Origin: CAVPGP01 sp963704025
GTDB taxonomy: Bacteria > Actinomycetota > Thermoleophilia > Gaiellales > Gaiellaceae
Direction: 5' to 3'
DNA length: 64,000 nt
Assembly: GCA_963704025.1 (NCBI GenBank)
Contig: CAVPGP010000002.1
Span: 248,001 to 312,000, forward strand
Positions 8,631 through 17,579 of the stretch are shown here, in pieces; the stretch's first letter is position 1, and the number at the start of each line of letters is the position of its first letter. Made by a program: the position numbers and the translations under genes. The notes below the pieces were generated by a model. The model saw nothing but the letters and a program-made list of their open reading frames with translations. It was not told where the DNA came from and searched no databases.

Positions 8631-9056
8631 ATGGCGAGCAAGGCCGATTTCACGGAGGAGGAATGGAAGGGGTTGCAGAAGGGCGTCACGGGAGTGGGGT
8701 TGCTCGTCTCTCTCAGCGACCGCGACTTCACCGACACGTTCGGCGAGGTCGGAGCGCTCGCGAAATACCTGGGCGAGCAGCACAAACTGAGCGAGAGCCA
8801 GCTCGTCCGGGAGCTCGCTGAGACGCGCGGAAGCGGCTTCGGACTGACCTCCTCGCCGCAGGACGTCGAGGCGGAAACCCTTGGTTCGCTTCGTTCCGCG
8901 ACGTCGACCCTAGCATCGAAGGCACCCGACGACCTGAGCGCGTACCGACAGCTCGTGCTGGGCGTCGCCAACCACGTGGCAAACGCCAAGGGCGGCCTCA
9001 GCCCTGACGAGTCCGCGGCGATCGACAAGGTCAAGGAGGCGCTCGGCCCGCCTTGA
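8631..9056 (+). CDS. conserved helical protein of unknown function
   Basis: 141 residues. The ATG at 8631 is chosen over upstream in-frame starts because GGAAGGAGG lies 5-6 nt before it. The protein is predicted all-helical, acidic, without a signal or membrane segment. The phrases GLLVSLSDRDFTDTFGE and LVLGVANHVANAKGG suggest a small TerB-like bundle, but I cannot confirm the family. It lies just upstream of a small PLDc_N-type membrane protein. Function unassigned. Confidence 0.65.
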   Translation: MASKADFTEEEWKGLQKGVTGVGLLVSLSDRDFTDTFGEVGALAKYLGEQHKLSESQLVRELAETRGSGFGLTSSPQDVEAETLGSLRSATSTLASKAPDDLSAYRQLVLGVANHVANAKGGLSPDESAAIDKVKEALGPP

Positions 9057-9092
9057 CGTGGCGAAGCCGTAGAGTCAACCAAAGGAATGGTC

Positions 9093-9299
9093 GTGCGGAT
9101 CCTCATCGTCGCGGTGATCGTGCTCTTTCTCGTCATGTGGGTGCGCGCCGTTCTCGACGTGTTCCGCCGGCCAGACCTCTCCGGAGCAGGCAAGGCGGCG
9201 TGGGCGATCGGCATGCTCGTCGTCCCGTTCATCGGCCTGCTGGTCTACACGATGGTCCGCCCGGCCGACTCGCAGATCGCCCAGCGCCGGCGCGCGTAG
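9093..9299 (+). CDS. small two-helix membrane protein, PLDc_N (cardiolipin synthase N-terminal)-like
   Basis: 68 residues from GTG 9093, or 70 from ATG 9087. AAAGGA ends directly against the ATG but is 6 nt from the GTG, which favours the latter. Two transmembrane helices flank a cytoplasmic loop containing FRRPDLSGAGKAAW and the pair VVPFIGLLVYTMVRP, the hallmark of the phospholipase D nuclease N-terminal domain found alone in many actinobacteria. No catalytic domain follows. Role at the membrane unknown. Confidence 0.7.
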   Translation: MRILIVAVIVLFLVMWVRAVLDVFRRPDLSGAGKAAWAIGMLVVPFIGLLVYTMVRPADSQIAQRRRA

Positions 9300-9539
9300 C
9301 GCGACTGGGCTCCTCGAGCGGTGGTTCGTCGAGGTGTCATCGCCTACGGCTTCCAGCTTGAGGCGTGCCGCATGCCTGGCCAAGTAGCTCTCAGGCCCGC
9401 CTCACGACCGATCCGCACCGACTCGCAACGGGCGACGAGCTCCCGCAGGTCGTCGAGCAGGCCGGCCACTGCCGTGGCTTCCTGGCGGCACCGAGGGTTC
9501 GCCTCGCGGGTGCGCGGGTCGCTCACCGCCGTTCTCCGT

Positions 9540-9661
9540 GGCGCACGCGTGACGCGCACGCGCGAGGGAATCTGGCGGGCCAAGAGCATCTACACGCACG
9601 TCCGGCGCGAGCGCGTCGCGGCCGTCGCCGCCGAATACGACCCGCTCAGGAAAACTGGTAG
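9540..9661 (+). pseudogene. possible remnant of a tyrosine recombinase C-terminus beside tRNA-Pro
   Basis: In a frame without a credible start there is a stretch resembling the end of phage-type integrases (SIYTHVRRERVAAV followed by EYDPLR), ending near the 3' side of the tRNA-Pro gene, where integrated elements often sit. The rest of 9300-9683 shows no recognisable gene on either strand. The resemblance is short and may be chance. Confidence 0.2.
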
Positions 9662-9683
9662 CTGGGTGGTAGATGGCCTTGGC

Positions 9684-9721
9684 AAAACGGCCCTCCTGCG
9701 AGTCACCGGGAGGGCCGTTTT
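9684..9721 (-). terminator. bidirectional terminator, 13-bp stem
   Basis: Perfect 13-bp stem AAAACGGCCCTCC/GGAGGGCCGTTTT with a 12-nt loop, giving T-runs on both strands. It lies 16 nt beyond the 3' end of the minus-strand tRNA-Pro, so it most likely ends that transcript and also stops plus-strand readthrough. Confidence 0.85.
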
Positions 9722-9737
9722 CCGCTTGATAGAGCCA

Positions 9738-9812
9738 TCGGGGCGCCGAGATTTGAACTCGGGACCTCTAGTCCCCCAGACTAGCGCGCTAACCAGGCTG
9801 CGCCACGCCCCG
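9738..9812 (-). tRNA. tRNA-Pro (anticodon GGG)
   Basis: 75-nt cloverleaf on the minus strand. Acceptor stem CGGGGCG pairs with CGCCCCG; discriminator base A; D-arm GCGC/GCGC; anticodon stem CTAGT/ACTAG with loop CTGGGGG (anticodon GGG); T-arm CCGAG-TTCAAAT-CTCGG. CCA is not encoded. A strong terminator follows. Confidence 0.97.
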
Positions 9813-9886
9813 CGACGCTGGACACGGTATCAAGGCGTTTCTGCCCCCGCCCCACTCCTTCGTCGCGACGATCATGTGTCGCACGC

Positions 9887-10495
9887 ATGAGCACGATCAT
9901 CCTTCGCGGTGGTGTCGAGGTCGAGAATCCACTCGAGCTGGCGCTCGAGTTCCTCGCGGCGTACTCCATCGACGAGGCGTACGACTCGCAGGGCACCGCG
10001 TCGTTCGACGAGAGTGACCTCAGGCTCGCGAACCGGGGCGGTGCCCGAATCTCGGCGGCCGAGATCGCAGCAATTCTCGAGCGCCGCGGCGAGATCGAGC
10101 GCGCCTTGGGCACGGTCCCCCCTAGCGCATCGTTGACGCAAGCGACGAGCTCGATCCCGTGGCTCCCGCTGACAAGGCTCTTCGACGCGTTCGCGGACAT
10201 CCGCGGAATCGGCTTCTCGAAGATGACGAAGACGCTGCACAGGAAACGGCCGGCCCTGATCCCGATGCTCGACAGCGTCGTCCAGGCATACCTGACGAAG
10301 GACGACCCCGCGACGCGCCCGTCGGGGTCGTTCGGGGAACGCGCCACCGCGCTCGTCCGCGGCTACAAACACGACCTGGATCGCAACCGGACGGTCCTGC
10401 ATGAGATCCAGGAAGAGCTCGCGAGCCGCAGCTACCGGCTCACCGAGGTGCGGATCCTCGACCTCCTGATCTGGTCCGTGTCGACCCCAACCTGA
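9887..10495 (+). CDS. DUF6308-like conserved protein
   Basis: 202 residues. The motif GIGFSKMTKTLHRKRPALIPMLD (residues about 106-128; helix-hairpin-helix-like G-x-G followed by HRKRP) is the feature I associate with actinobacterial DUF6308 proteins, whose role is unknown. The HhH-like turn hints at nucleic-acid contact (inference). No signal peptide or membrane segment. It starts at an ATG 74 bp from the tRNA-Pro gene, with no clear ribosome-binding site. It stands alone, with the beta-helix gene starting 100 bp later. Confidence 0.6.
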   Translation: MSTIILRGGVEVENPLELALEFLAAYSIDEAYDSQGTASFDESDLRLANRGGARISAAEIAAILERRGEIERALGTVPPSASLTQATSSIPWLPLTRLFDAFADIRGIGFSKMTKTLHRKRPALIPMLDSVVQAYLTKDDPATRPSGSFGERATALVRGYKHDLDRNRTVLHEIQEELASRSYRLTEVRILDLLIWSVSTPT

Positions 10496-10597
10496 AGAGC
10501 ATGAGATCCGGCGATCCGGGCAGACCGACGAGAGCGGGGGTCATCTCCGCGAAGAAAGAGCTCGACCTCCTGCCCTGCTCGAACGAAGGAGCTCCAC

Positions 10598-12464
10598 ATG
10601 TCTTCGAATCCCGATGCACGCGGCCTCGTGTGTCCCCCACGAGAGCTCGCCCGCCGCCTGGCCCTCGCGCTCCTCGTCGTCGGAGGCGCGCTCGCGATCT
10701 CCGGTGCCGCCGCCGCAACCTCGCTCCACGACCAGCCCCCGACGGCGCCCGACTTCGGCCCGAACGTGAAGATCTTCGACCCGAGCATGGCGACGAGCGA
10801 GATCAGGGCGACCGTCGACGCGATCGCGGCCCAGCAGGTCTCCAACCAGTTCGGGACGCAGCGCTACGCGTTGCTCTTCAAGCCCGGCACCTACGGCTCG
10901 GCTGCCGACCCGCTCAACTTCCAGGTCGGCTACTACACGGAGGTGGCCGGCCTCGGCGCGTCGCCGAACGACGTGACCGTGAACGGCACGATCGACTCCT
11001 ACAACCAGTGCTTCGGCCCCGACGACTGCACCGCGCTCGTCAACTTCTGGCGTTCGCTCTCGAACCTGACCATCAAGGTCGCAGGCAAGGGAGGCTGCCA
11101 GTTCGGCGAGTTCTGGGCCACCTCGCAGGCAGCACCCATGAGGCGCGTGCACATCGACGGCGCGACCACGCTGATGGACTACTGCACGCCGGTCCGTCGT
11201 TCGCGAGCGGCGGCTTCATCGCCGACTCGCAGTTCACGAACAGCACCGTCGTCAACGGGTCGCAGCAGCAGTACCTGGTGAGGAACAGCGCACTCTCCGG
11301 CTGGAGCAACGGCGTCTGGAACCAGGTCTTCGCCGGCGTCCACGGCGCCCCGGCGCAGTCGTTCCCGACCCCGCCCTACACGACTCTCGGCCACAAACCC
11401 CGTGTCGCGCGAGAAGCCGTTCCTCTACGTCGACTCGAACGGGCGCTACAACGTCTTCGTCCCCGACGCGCGGTTCAACTCCTCGGGCACGAGCTGGAGC
11501 GGCGGCCAGACGGCCGGCCACTCGATCCCGATCGAGCGGTTCTTCATCGCCAAGCCCTCCGACGACGTCCAGACGATCAACAATGCGCTCTCCCGCGGGC
11601 AGAACCTTCTCTTCACGCCCGGTATCTACCACATCGATCGCACGATCAAGGTGAAGCGCGCCGACACGATCGTGCTCGGACTCGGCATGGCGACGCTCGA
11701 CGCGCGGAACGGCGTCGTGCCGATGACCGTCGCCGACGTGCGCGGCGTCGAGATCTCCGGGTTGATCTTCGACGCCGGCCCCGTCAACTCGCCGGTGCTG
11801 CTCCAGGTCGGGTCGGGGCACGGCGGCGACGGCCGCGACCACGGGCACGACGGCGACGCGGCCGACCCGACCGCGCTCCACGACGTGTTCTTCCGCATCG
11901 GCGGCCCGCACGTCGGCAAGGCCACCGTCAGCCTCGAGGTCAACAGCGACAACGTCATCCTCGACGACATCTGGGCCTGGCGCGCGGACCACGGCGACGG
12001 CGTCGGCTGGACGATCAACACCGCCGACACCGGCGTCGTCGTCAACGGCGACGACGTGACCGCGACAGGCCTCTTCGTCGAGCACTACCAGCAGTACGAG
12101 GTCGTCTGGAACGGAGAGAACGGCAAGACGATCATGTTCCAGAACGAGATGCCCTACGACCCGCCGAACCAGGCCGCCTGGCAGCACGACGGCGTCCTCG
12201 GCTGGGCGGCGTACAAGGTCGCGACCCGGGTGAAGACCCACGAGGGCTGGGGCCTCGGGCAGCTACTGCTTCTTCAACGTCGACCCGACCATCCACGCGA
12301 GCCGCGCCTTCGAGGTGCCGGTGAGGCCCGGGGTCAGGCTGCACGACATCCTCTCCCTCTCGATCACCAACCACGGCACGATCGACCACGTCGTCAACGA
12401 CTACGGGGCGCCGACCGACGCGAACACGTCGCCGAGCAACGTCGTCGTATACCCCGCCGGCTGA
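10598..12464 (+). pseudogene. secreted right-handed beta-helix (pectin-lyase-like) protein, reading frame broken
   Basis: A single protein of about 620 residues is recovered only by changing frame three times, near 11190, 11395 and 12260. The ATG at 10598 follows GAAGGAG and leads into a signal peptide. Seen in order: an N-terminal beta-helix half (FKPGTYGS, NQCFGPDDC), a middle part with VRNSALSGWSNGVWNQ, and a second half with LFTPGIYHIDRTIKV, DDIWAWRADHG and NEMPYDPPNQAAW, ending at a TGA. This is a known actinobacterial and plant-associated family often mislabelled adenylyl cyclase; the fold suggests polysaccharide binding or cleavage. The intact residue pattern across each break favours sequencing indels over true decay. 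Confidence 0.72.
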
Positions 12465-12499
12465 GCTCGGCTGCCGCGGCGAGCCCGAGGAGTGCCCTC

Positions 12500-12539
12500 G
12501 GGCTGGGCTGCGGGGATTCCTCCCCCCGCAGCCCAGCCC
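12500..12539 (+). terminator. long perfect hairpin terminator
   Basis: 16-bp perfect stem GGGCTGGGCTGCGGGG/CCCCGCAGCCCAGCCC with an 8-nt loop, 35 nt after the stop of the beta-helix gene. There is no T-tract, as is common for high-GC actinobacterial terminators. Confidence 0.75.
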
Positions 12540-12614
12540 GCTCGCCGCGGCGCGGTCTCGGACTTGACGAGCCGGGAGGACGCAGGGAGGGTCGCTGCCG
12601 GGAGCAACGAACCG

Positions 12615-13079
12615 ATGACGGATCAGGTCACCGCAACACCCGGCCGGCGCACAGCAGGCGACGGACGCGCCGCTCACCTGCGAGAGCAAGGCGAGCGAGC
12701 AGGCGAGGTCAGGTCGGCCGACCCCGGACGCCTCGGCCTCACGGCCTACACGTACTTCCACGTTCCGATGGTGGCCGGCATCATCGTCGCCGCCGCAGGC
12801 TACGAGCTGGCGATCGCCCACCCCGGCGACCAGGTGCAGACGGCCACCGCCTGGCTGATCTTCGGCGGCCCGCTCTCTTCCTGATCGGACACGCTCTTCA
12901 ATTGGGCGCTCTGGGGCCGTGTGCCCCTGACGCGGCCGGTTGCCGTCGCAGCGCTCGTGGCACTGATCCCGGTCGCCGCCGTGGCCGACGTGCTGGTGCT
13001 GCTCGCCGCTGCGACGGCGGTGGTGGTGGCAACGGCGTGGTCGAGCTCCCGCGCACCCGCGCAGGCGGCGCGGGTCTAG
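12615..13079 (+). pseudogene. C-terminal fragment of a low-temperature-requirement A (LtrA)-like membrane protein, frameshifted
   Basis: Only the last third of the LtrA family is present. GLTAYTYFHVPMVAGI, IAHPGDQ and LIFGGP are followed, after frame changes near 12875 and 12900, by LFLIGHALFNWALWGRV and a hydrophobic helical tail ending at TAG 13077-13079. About four transmembrane helices are visible where full proteins have about ten to twelve. No credible ribosome-binding site precedes the ATG at 12615, and the region before it is not LtrA-like, so this looks like a true truncation with added indels. A second damaged LtrA lies at 23.4 kb. Confidence 0.6.
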
Positions 13080-13109
13080 GAGGGTTTGGCGAAATGCCGC
13101 TAAGCGCTC

Positions 13110-13619
13110 CTAGCTCGACGCGACGGCCTCGGGCTCCGGCTCCGGCTCCGGCTCGGCCTCCTCCTGGAAGACCTCGGCGACGTTCGAGTCGACGTCCTGC
13201 AACACGACCTCCTTCGCGCCGAGGGTCTCCAGGAGCTGCTTTGCCTGGTCGACCGCATCGGCCGCGATCTCGATCACCACCGCCGAGCTCCCCGGTGTCA
13301 GCGAGGCACCCAGGCGTTCGAGCTGGTCGTTCTTGAAGCCGGAATCACGCAGCTTGGCGGTCAGCGCGCCGATGGTACCGCCGGCCAGGATGCCGAGCGG
13401 GCCGCCGATGATCCCGATCACGCCTCCGAGCAATGCGCCGCGCCCCGCGCCCCAGTCCTTCGACTCGACGAACTTGGCCTTCCCGTCGGGCCGCACGTAC
13501 AGCACCGCGGTGTTGCCGATCTTGTCCGGCATCGCGCCGGCGATCGCTCCGCCGGCCCGCGAGCCGCCGTCGGCGGCGTCGAAGGTCGCGGCGATCAGCT
13601 TGCGTGGGTTCTCGGACAT
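13110..13619 (-). CDS. DUF1269-like membrane-associated protein
   Basis: 169 residues. The ATG at 13619 has AGGAG 8 nt upstream; longer in-frame starts upstream have none. The central segment (residues about 63-90) is Gly-rich and hydrophobic (GALLGGVIGIIGGPLGILAGGTIGALTAK), a glycine-zipper-like membrane stretch typical of DUF1269 proteins. The C-terminal domain ends in an acidic EPEPEPEPE run. Function unknown; relatives are stress-associated. It stands alone, divergent from the phosphoesterase gene. Confidence 0.72.
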   Translation of the reverse strand: MSENPRKLIAATFDAADGGSRAGGAIAGAMPDKIGNTAVLYVRPDGKAKFVESKDWGAGRGALLGGVIGIIGGPLGILAGGTIGALTAKLRDSGFKNDQLERLGASLTPGSSAVVIEIAADAVDQAKQLLETLGAKEVVLQDVDSNVAEVFQEEAEPEPEPEPEAVASS

Positions 13620-13630
13620 GCTCACACTCC

Positions 13631-13654
13631 TAGTTGGGCAACTAGTTGGGCAAC
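13631..13654. repeat. 12-bp perfect tandem repeat
   Basis: TAGTTGGGCAAC occurs twice head-to-tail directly upstream of the ribosome-binding site of the DUF1269-like gene. It could be a regulator's tandem operator or a slippage product. Confidence 0.6.
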
Positions 13655-13856
13655 GTCGGCCGCTCCCTCGGCGGCCCGCGTATCGTCCCCGAAAGCCCGT
13701 CTCCTTACACATCACCTGAGCCGGATGAACCGACGCTGGTGCCGCCCGGCGCGGTGGTCATTTCGTAACCTCCCGGTAACCGCCTCGTCGCCCAATCCGG
13801 GGATGGCGCGGACGAGGCTCTCGTGCGGAAACATCCACCGCAACCAGGGGAGAGCG

Positions 13857-16007
13857 ATGAAGAAAGGAACCTTGCTTGCAGCCACAGCGGCGGCGGCGCT
13901 CGCAACCGTCGTGGGCGTGCAGGTCGCGGACGGATTCAGCGGCGGCGGCAGCGCCAACGCCAACGCCTCGACGAGCTGCGTGCTGAGCTCGAAGAAGTCG
14001 CCCGTCAGACACATCATCTATCTGGTCTTCGACAACGTGCACTACCGGCGCGACAACCCGAGCGTGCCGTCGGACCTCGAGCAGATGCCCCATCTGCTGA
14101 ACTTCCTCAAGGGCAACGGCACTCTGCTCACGAACGACCACACGATCCTGATCTCGCACACGGCGGGCGGGATCCTGTCCTCGATGACCGGGCTCTATCC
14201 CGACCGGAACGGGCAGGCAGTGTCCAACAGCTTCGACTACTACCGGGCGAACGGCACGCCGACGTTCACGTCCTCGTTCAAGTACTGGACGGACACCGTC
14301 GACGGCACCGACGACTCGCTGCCGAACATGGTGTTCGACGGCGGGCAGACGACCCCGGCGCCGTGGCTCACGTTCACGCACAACGGCTGTGACGTCGGCG
14401 GCGTCTCGGCGGCGAACATCGAGCTCGAGAACAACTCGACCGCGCCGACCGGCGATATGACCCGGGTATTCGGCCAGGGCTCGCCGGAGTGGAACGAGGC
14501 CAACGATCCGGCGACGCGGAGCAAGTCGTTCACGGACTTCGTGGGCATCGCCGTCCACTGCGCTCTTGGCTCGACGCTCTGCGACACGCCGAACGCGAAG
14601 CCGGACGACGAGACGACGGTCCCGGGCTCGAACCACGGCTACAGCGCGCTCTTCGGAGCGAAGTACGTCAACCCGGCGATCACCGGCGGGCAGCCGTGCG
14701 TGAAGGCGACCGACGGCTCGAACATCGGCGACGCGGCCGGCAACTGCGGCTTCCCCGGCTTCGACGGGGCGCTCGCGAAGAACACGCTCGGCATGGTCGC
14801 GCAGATGCAGGAGAACGGCGTGCCGGTGACGTTCGCGTACATCTCCGACGCGCACGACAACCACGCGCTCGCCCGCGCATCGGGGCCGGGCGAGGCGGAC
14901 TACAAGCAGCAGCTCGCCGACTACGACCAGGCGTTCGACACGTTCTTCACACGGCTCGCGAAGGACGGGATCACGAAGGAGAACACGCTCTTCGTCGTGA
15001 CGGCGGACGAGGGCGACCACTACGCCGGTGGACCGGGAATCCCGCAGCCCGACGGCTCGCTGGCGTATGCGCACACGGCGTGCGTGACGCTCACCGCCTG
15101 CCCGTCGAACCAGATCGGCGAGATCACGGCGAACCTCAAGGGGCTGCTGCCCGCGGGTGAGCCGGTCTTCGACATCCACTTCGACTCGGCTCCGACGATC
15201 TACGTGAACGGGCAGCCGACGCGGCTCGACCCGACGGTGCGGAAGCTCGCACAGGACATCGGCGCCGTGACGTCGGTGGATCCCTACAAGGGCGCTACGG
15301 CGGTCCCGATCGCGGAGCGGCTCGCCGACACGGTCGGCATGGAGGCGCTCCACATGATCAACAACGACCCGAAGCGGACGCCGACGCTCGTGATGTTCGG
15401 CAACCCGGACTTCTTCTTCCAGGTGACGAACCCGTCCTGCGGAACGGCGACGACGCAGGTCACGTGCGTCGACCCGAAGTTCGCATGGAACCACGGTGAC
15501 GTGCAGCAGGAGATCGCGAACAACTTCCTGGGCATCGTGGGTCCGGGTGTGCGCAGGCTGGGCGTCGACGACGACGTCTGGGCAGACCACGCCGACGCCC
15601 GTCCGACCATCCTCGCCCTCGCGGGCCTCGCGGACAACTACGAGAGCGACGGCCGCGTGATCACGCAGGTGCTCAAGGACCGCGGCGACAACGGGCGGAT
15701 CGAGGAGCGGCTCGGCGACGTGTACAAGCAGCTGAACGCGCCGTTCGGCTCGTTCGGCATGAACACGTTGACGGCCTCGACGAAGGCGCTCAAGAGCCCG
15801 AGCGACCTGACCTACGAGGCGATCGAGTCGCAGATCGCGAACCTGACGTTCCAGCGCGACAACCTCGCCGGGACGATCAGGACAGCGCTGAACGACGCGT
15901 GGTTCGGAGAGCGGCACGACCGCGGCATCGACGACGACGCCGCCCGCGCCTGGATCCGCCAGGCACAGGACATCATCGACGCGGCCGAGGCGCTGGCCGC
16001 TTCGTAG
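13857..16007 (+). CDS. secreted phosphoesterase / alkaline-phosphatase-superfamily protein
   Basis: 716 residues from ATG 13857, preceded by GGGGAGAG. A signal peptide covers residues 1-25 (MKKGTLLAATAAAALATVVG). The core resembles the alkaline phosphatase superfamily: HIIYLVFDNVHY near the start, HTILISHTAGGILSSMTGLYPDRNG (Thr/Ser nucleophile region), VTADEGDHY and WNHGDVQQEI with metal-ligand-like Asp/His, and DDDVWADHADARPTI near the C-terminus. It probably hydrolyses a phosphate ester outside the cell; the substrate is unknown. A strong hairpin terminator follows, so it is monocistronic. Confidence 0.83.
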   Translation: MKKGTLLAATAAAALATVVGVQVADGFSGGGSANANASTSCVLSSKKSPVRHIIYLVFDNVHYRRDNPSVPSDLEQMPHLLNFLKGNGTLLTNDHTILISHTAGGILSSMTGLYPDRNGQAVSNSFDYYRANGTPTFTSSFKYWTDTVDGTDDSLPNMVFDGGQTTPAPWLTFTHNGCDVGGVSAANIELENNSTAPTGDMTRVFGQGSPEWNEANDPATRSKSFTDFVGIAVHCALGSTLCDTPNAKPDDETTVPGSNHGYSALFGAKYVNPAITGGQPCVKATDGSNIGDAAGNCGFPGFDGALAKNTLGMVAQMQENGVPVTFAYISDAHDNHALARASGPGEADYKQQLADYDQAFDTFFTRLAKDGITKENTLFVVTADEGDHYAGGPGIPQPDGSLAYAHTACVTLTACPSNQIGEITANLKGLLPAGEPVFDIHFDSAPTIYVNGQPTRLDPTVRKLAQDIGAVTSVDPYKGATAVPIAERLADTVGMEALHMINNDPKRTPTLVMFGNPDFFFQVTNPSCGTATTQVTCVDPKFAWNHGDVQQEIANNFLGIVGPGVRRLGVDDDVWADHADARPTILALAGLADNYESDGRVITQVLKDRGDNGRIEERLGDVYKQLNAPFGSFGMNTLTASTKALKSPSDLTYEAIESQIANLTFQRDNLAGTIRTALNDAWFGERHDRGIDDDAARAWIRQAQDIIDAAEALAAS

Positions 16008-16016
16008 ACGGTCGAC

Positions 16017-16059
16017 CTCGAAGGGCTCGAGCCGCCCCGGCGGGCTCGGGCCCTTCGAG
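16017..16059 (+). terminator. terminator after the phosphoesterase gene
   Basis: Stem of about 17 bp, CTCGAAGGGCtCGAGCC paired with GGCTCGgGCCCTTCGAG with one G-T pair, 10 nt after the stop codon. No T-tract. Confidence 0.75.
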
Positions 16060-16096
16060 CGTCGAGCAGCTGGTCACGCAGTGTTGACTCCGCCGC

Positions 16097-16552
16097 TCAG
16101 CCGTTGGAGGCGACCGCGAGCGCGAGCGGCGGGTCGCGCCGCGGGATCGGTGAGGCGTTGATCAGCGACGTCGTCGTCTCGCCGTAGGCGAGGAAGCGGT
16201 CGAGCACCTCGGCGAGGTCGTCGATCGCCCGCAGGTGGAGCTTGATGTAGAAGCAGTCCTCGCCGGTGATTCGATGGCACTCGCCGACCTCTGGGATCTC
16301 GGCGGCGAGCTCCGGAATGCGCGGCAGGCGGCCGGGCGCAGGCCGCACGCGCACGATCGCCGTCAGCGGGTAGCCGAGGGCGCGCGGGTCGATCTCGGCG
16401 CGGTAGCCGGTGATCACCCCGGCGCGCTCGAGCCGCTGCACGCGCTCGGCGACCGCGGGCGGCGAGAGGCTGACGCGCCGCCCCAGCTCGGCGAACGTGA
16501 TCCGGCCCTCCCGGGACAGCTCCTCGATGATTCGACGGTCGGTCTTGTCCAT
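16097..16552 (-). CDS. Lrp/AsnC-family transcriptional regulator
   Basis: 151 residues. An N-terminal winged HTH (DRRIIEELSREGRITFAELGRRVSLSPPAVAERVQRLERAGVI, residues about 5-47) is followed by the RAM ligand-binding domain (ALGYPLTAIVRVRP, VGECHRITGEDCFYIKLHL). The ATG at 16552 has AAAGGA upstream. Such regulators sense amino acids. It is divergent from the EamA exporter, with 117 bp between the starts, so control of that exporter and itself is the natural inference. Confidence 0.93.
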   Translation of the reverse strand: MDKTDRRIIEELSREGRITFAELGRRVSLSPPAVAERVQRLERAGVITGYRAEIDPRALGYPLTAIVRVRPAPGRLPRIPELAAEIPEVGECHRITGEDCFYIKLHLRAIDDLAEVLDRFLAYGETTTSLINASPIPRRDPPLALAVASNG

Positions 16553-16669
16553 TGCGGAACAATCCTTTCCAAGACGCCGTAAACGCCGTTCCTTCGGCGG
16601 CGATTCGAGTGTAACGCCGTCGATCGGGCATGTCCATTCACGGTTCGTTCGGGAACACTGAATACCGGT

Positions 16670-17551
16670 ATGGAACAGGCCTCGCTCAGCTCGCGCCTCC
16701 CGGTCGCGAGCCGGACGCCGGTCCCTCCTCAGGCGTACTTCGTGAGCAGCGCCGTGTTCCACTACCTGGGGCCGTCGTTCGCAGTCCTCCTGTTCGCCCG
16801 CGTCGACGTTCTCGGCGTCGCCTGGCTCCGCATCGCCTCGGCGGCGATCGTCTTCGCCGTCTGGCGGAGGCCGTGGCGCACCTTCCGGAGCCTGGACCCG
16901 AGCGGCCGGCGTCTGCTCGTGGGACTGGGGGCGGTCTTCGCGGTCATGAACGCATGCTTCTATGTCTCGATCGACCGCCTGCCGCTGGGCACGGTGGCGG
17001 CGATCGAGTTCATCGGGCCGATCTCGCTGGCGCTGATCGGCGCGCGCGTCGGACGCAACTATGCGGCGGTCGCCGCCGCCGTCGCCGGCGTCTACCTGCT
17101 GGCCCACGTCCGCTTCGCCGGCGAGCCGGTCGGCGTCGCCTTCGCGTTCGCGAACGCCGGCCTCTTCACGGCGTACATCGTCCTCGCGCACCGCGTCGCG
17201 CGGCGCACGACGATGGGCGGGATCGACGGCCTCGCGGCGGCCATGCTCTTCGCCTTCGTCTTCGTCTCGCCGATCGGCCTTACCGGAGCCGTGGCCGCCT
17301 TCACCGATCCGACCGCCCTGGCGGCCGGCATCGCCGTCGGCATCTTCTCCTCTGTCATCCCGTACGTCTTCGACCAGCTCGCGATGGCACGACTGTCGCG
17401 CGCCAGCTACGCGCTCTTCGTCGCGCTCCTGCCGGCGACGGCGATCGTGATCGGCGTCATCGTCCTGCGACAGATGCCGTCGGCGGTCGAGCTCGCAGGT
17501 GTGGCGCTCGTGATGGCCGGGATCGCCCTCCACCGGCCCGAGCTCACGTAG
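16670..17551 (+). CDS. EamA/RhtA-type DMT-family exporter
   Basis: 293 residues with about ten predicted transmembrane helices in two EamA repeats. RhtA-like phrases are visible: HYLGPSFAVLLFARV, AVMNACFYVSIDRLPLGTVAAIEFIGPI, and SSVIPYVFDQLAMARLSRASYALFVALLPATA. Relatives export threonine, homoserine and related amino acids. The divergent Lrp/AsnC regulator supports an amino-acid efflux role (inference). No obvious ribosome-binding site precedes the ATG, so leaderless translation is possible. Confidence 0.9.
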   Translation: MEQASLSSRLPVASRTPVPPQAYFVSSAVFHYLGPSFAVLLFARVDVLGVAWLRIASAAIVFAVWRRPWRTFRSLDPSGRRLLVGLGAVFAVMNACFYVSIDRLPLGTVAAIEFIGPISLALIGARVGRNYAAVAAAVAGVYLLAHVRFAGEPVGVAFAFANAGLFTAYIVLAHRVARRTTMGGIDGLAAAMLFAFVFVSPIGLTGAVAAFTDPTALAAGIAVGIFSSVIPYVFDQLAMARLSRASYALFVALLPATAIVIGVIVLRQMPSAVELAGVALVMAGIALHRPELT

Positions 17552-17579
17552 GGCCGCGCGGGCGGCCCGCAAGCGGAGC

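Noticed and set aside
13758..15917. 719-codon minus-strand frame opposite the phosphoesterase
   Set aside because: Val/Arg-rich shadow created by high-GC codon bias; no start signal and no motif, whereas the plus strand has a signal peptide and conserved motifs.
16097..17572. 491-codon frame extending the Lrp regulator upstream
   Set aside because: Its N-terminal 340 residues are antisense shadow of the exporter; the regulator starts at 16552 with its own ribosome-binding site.
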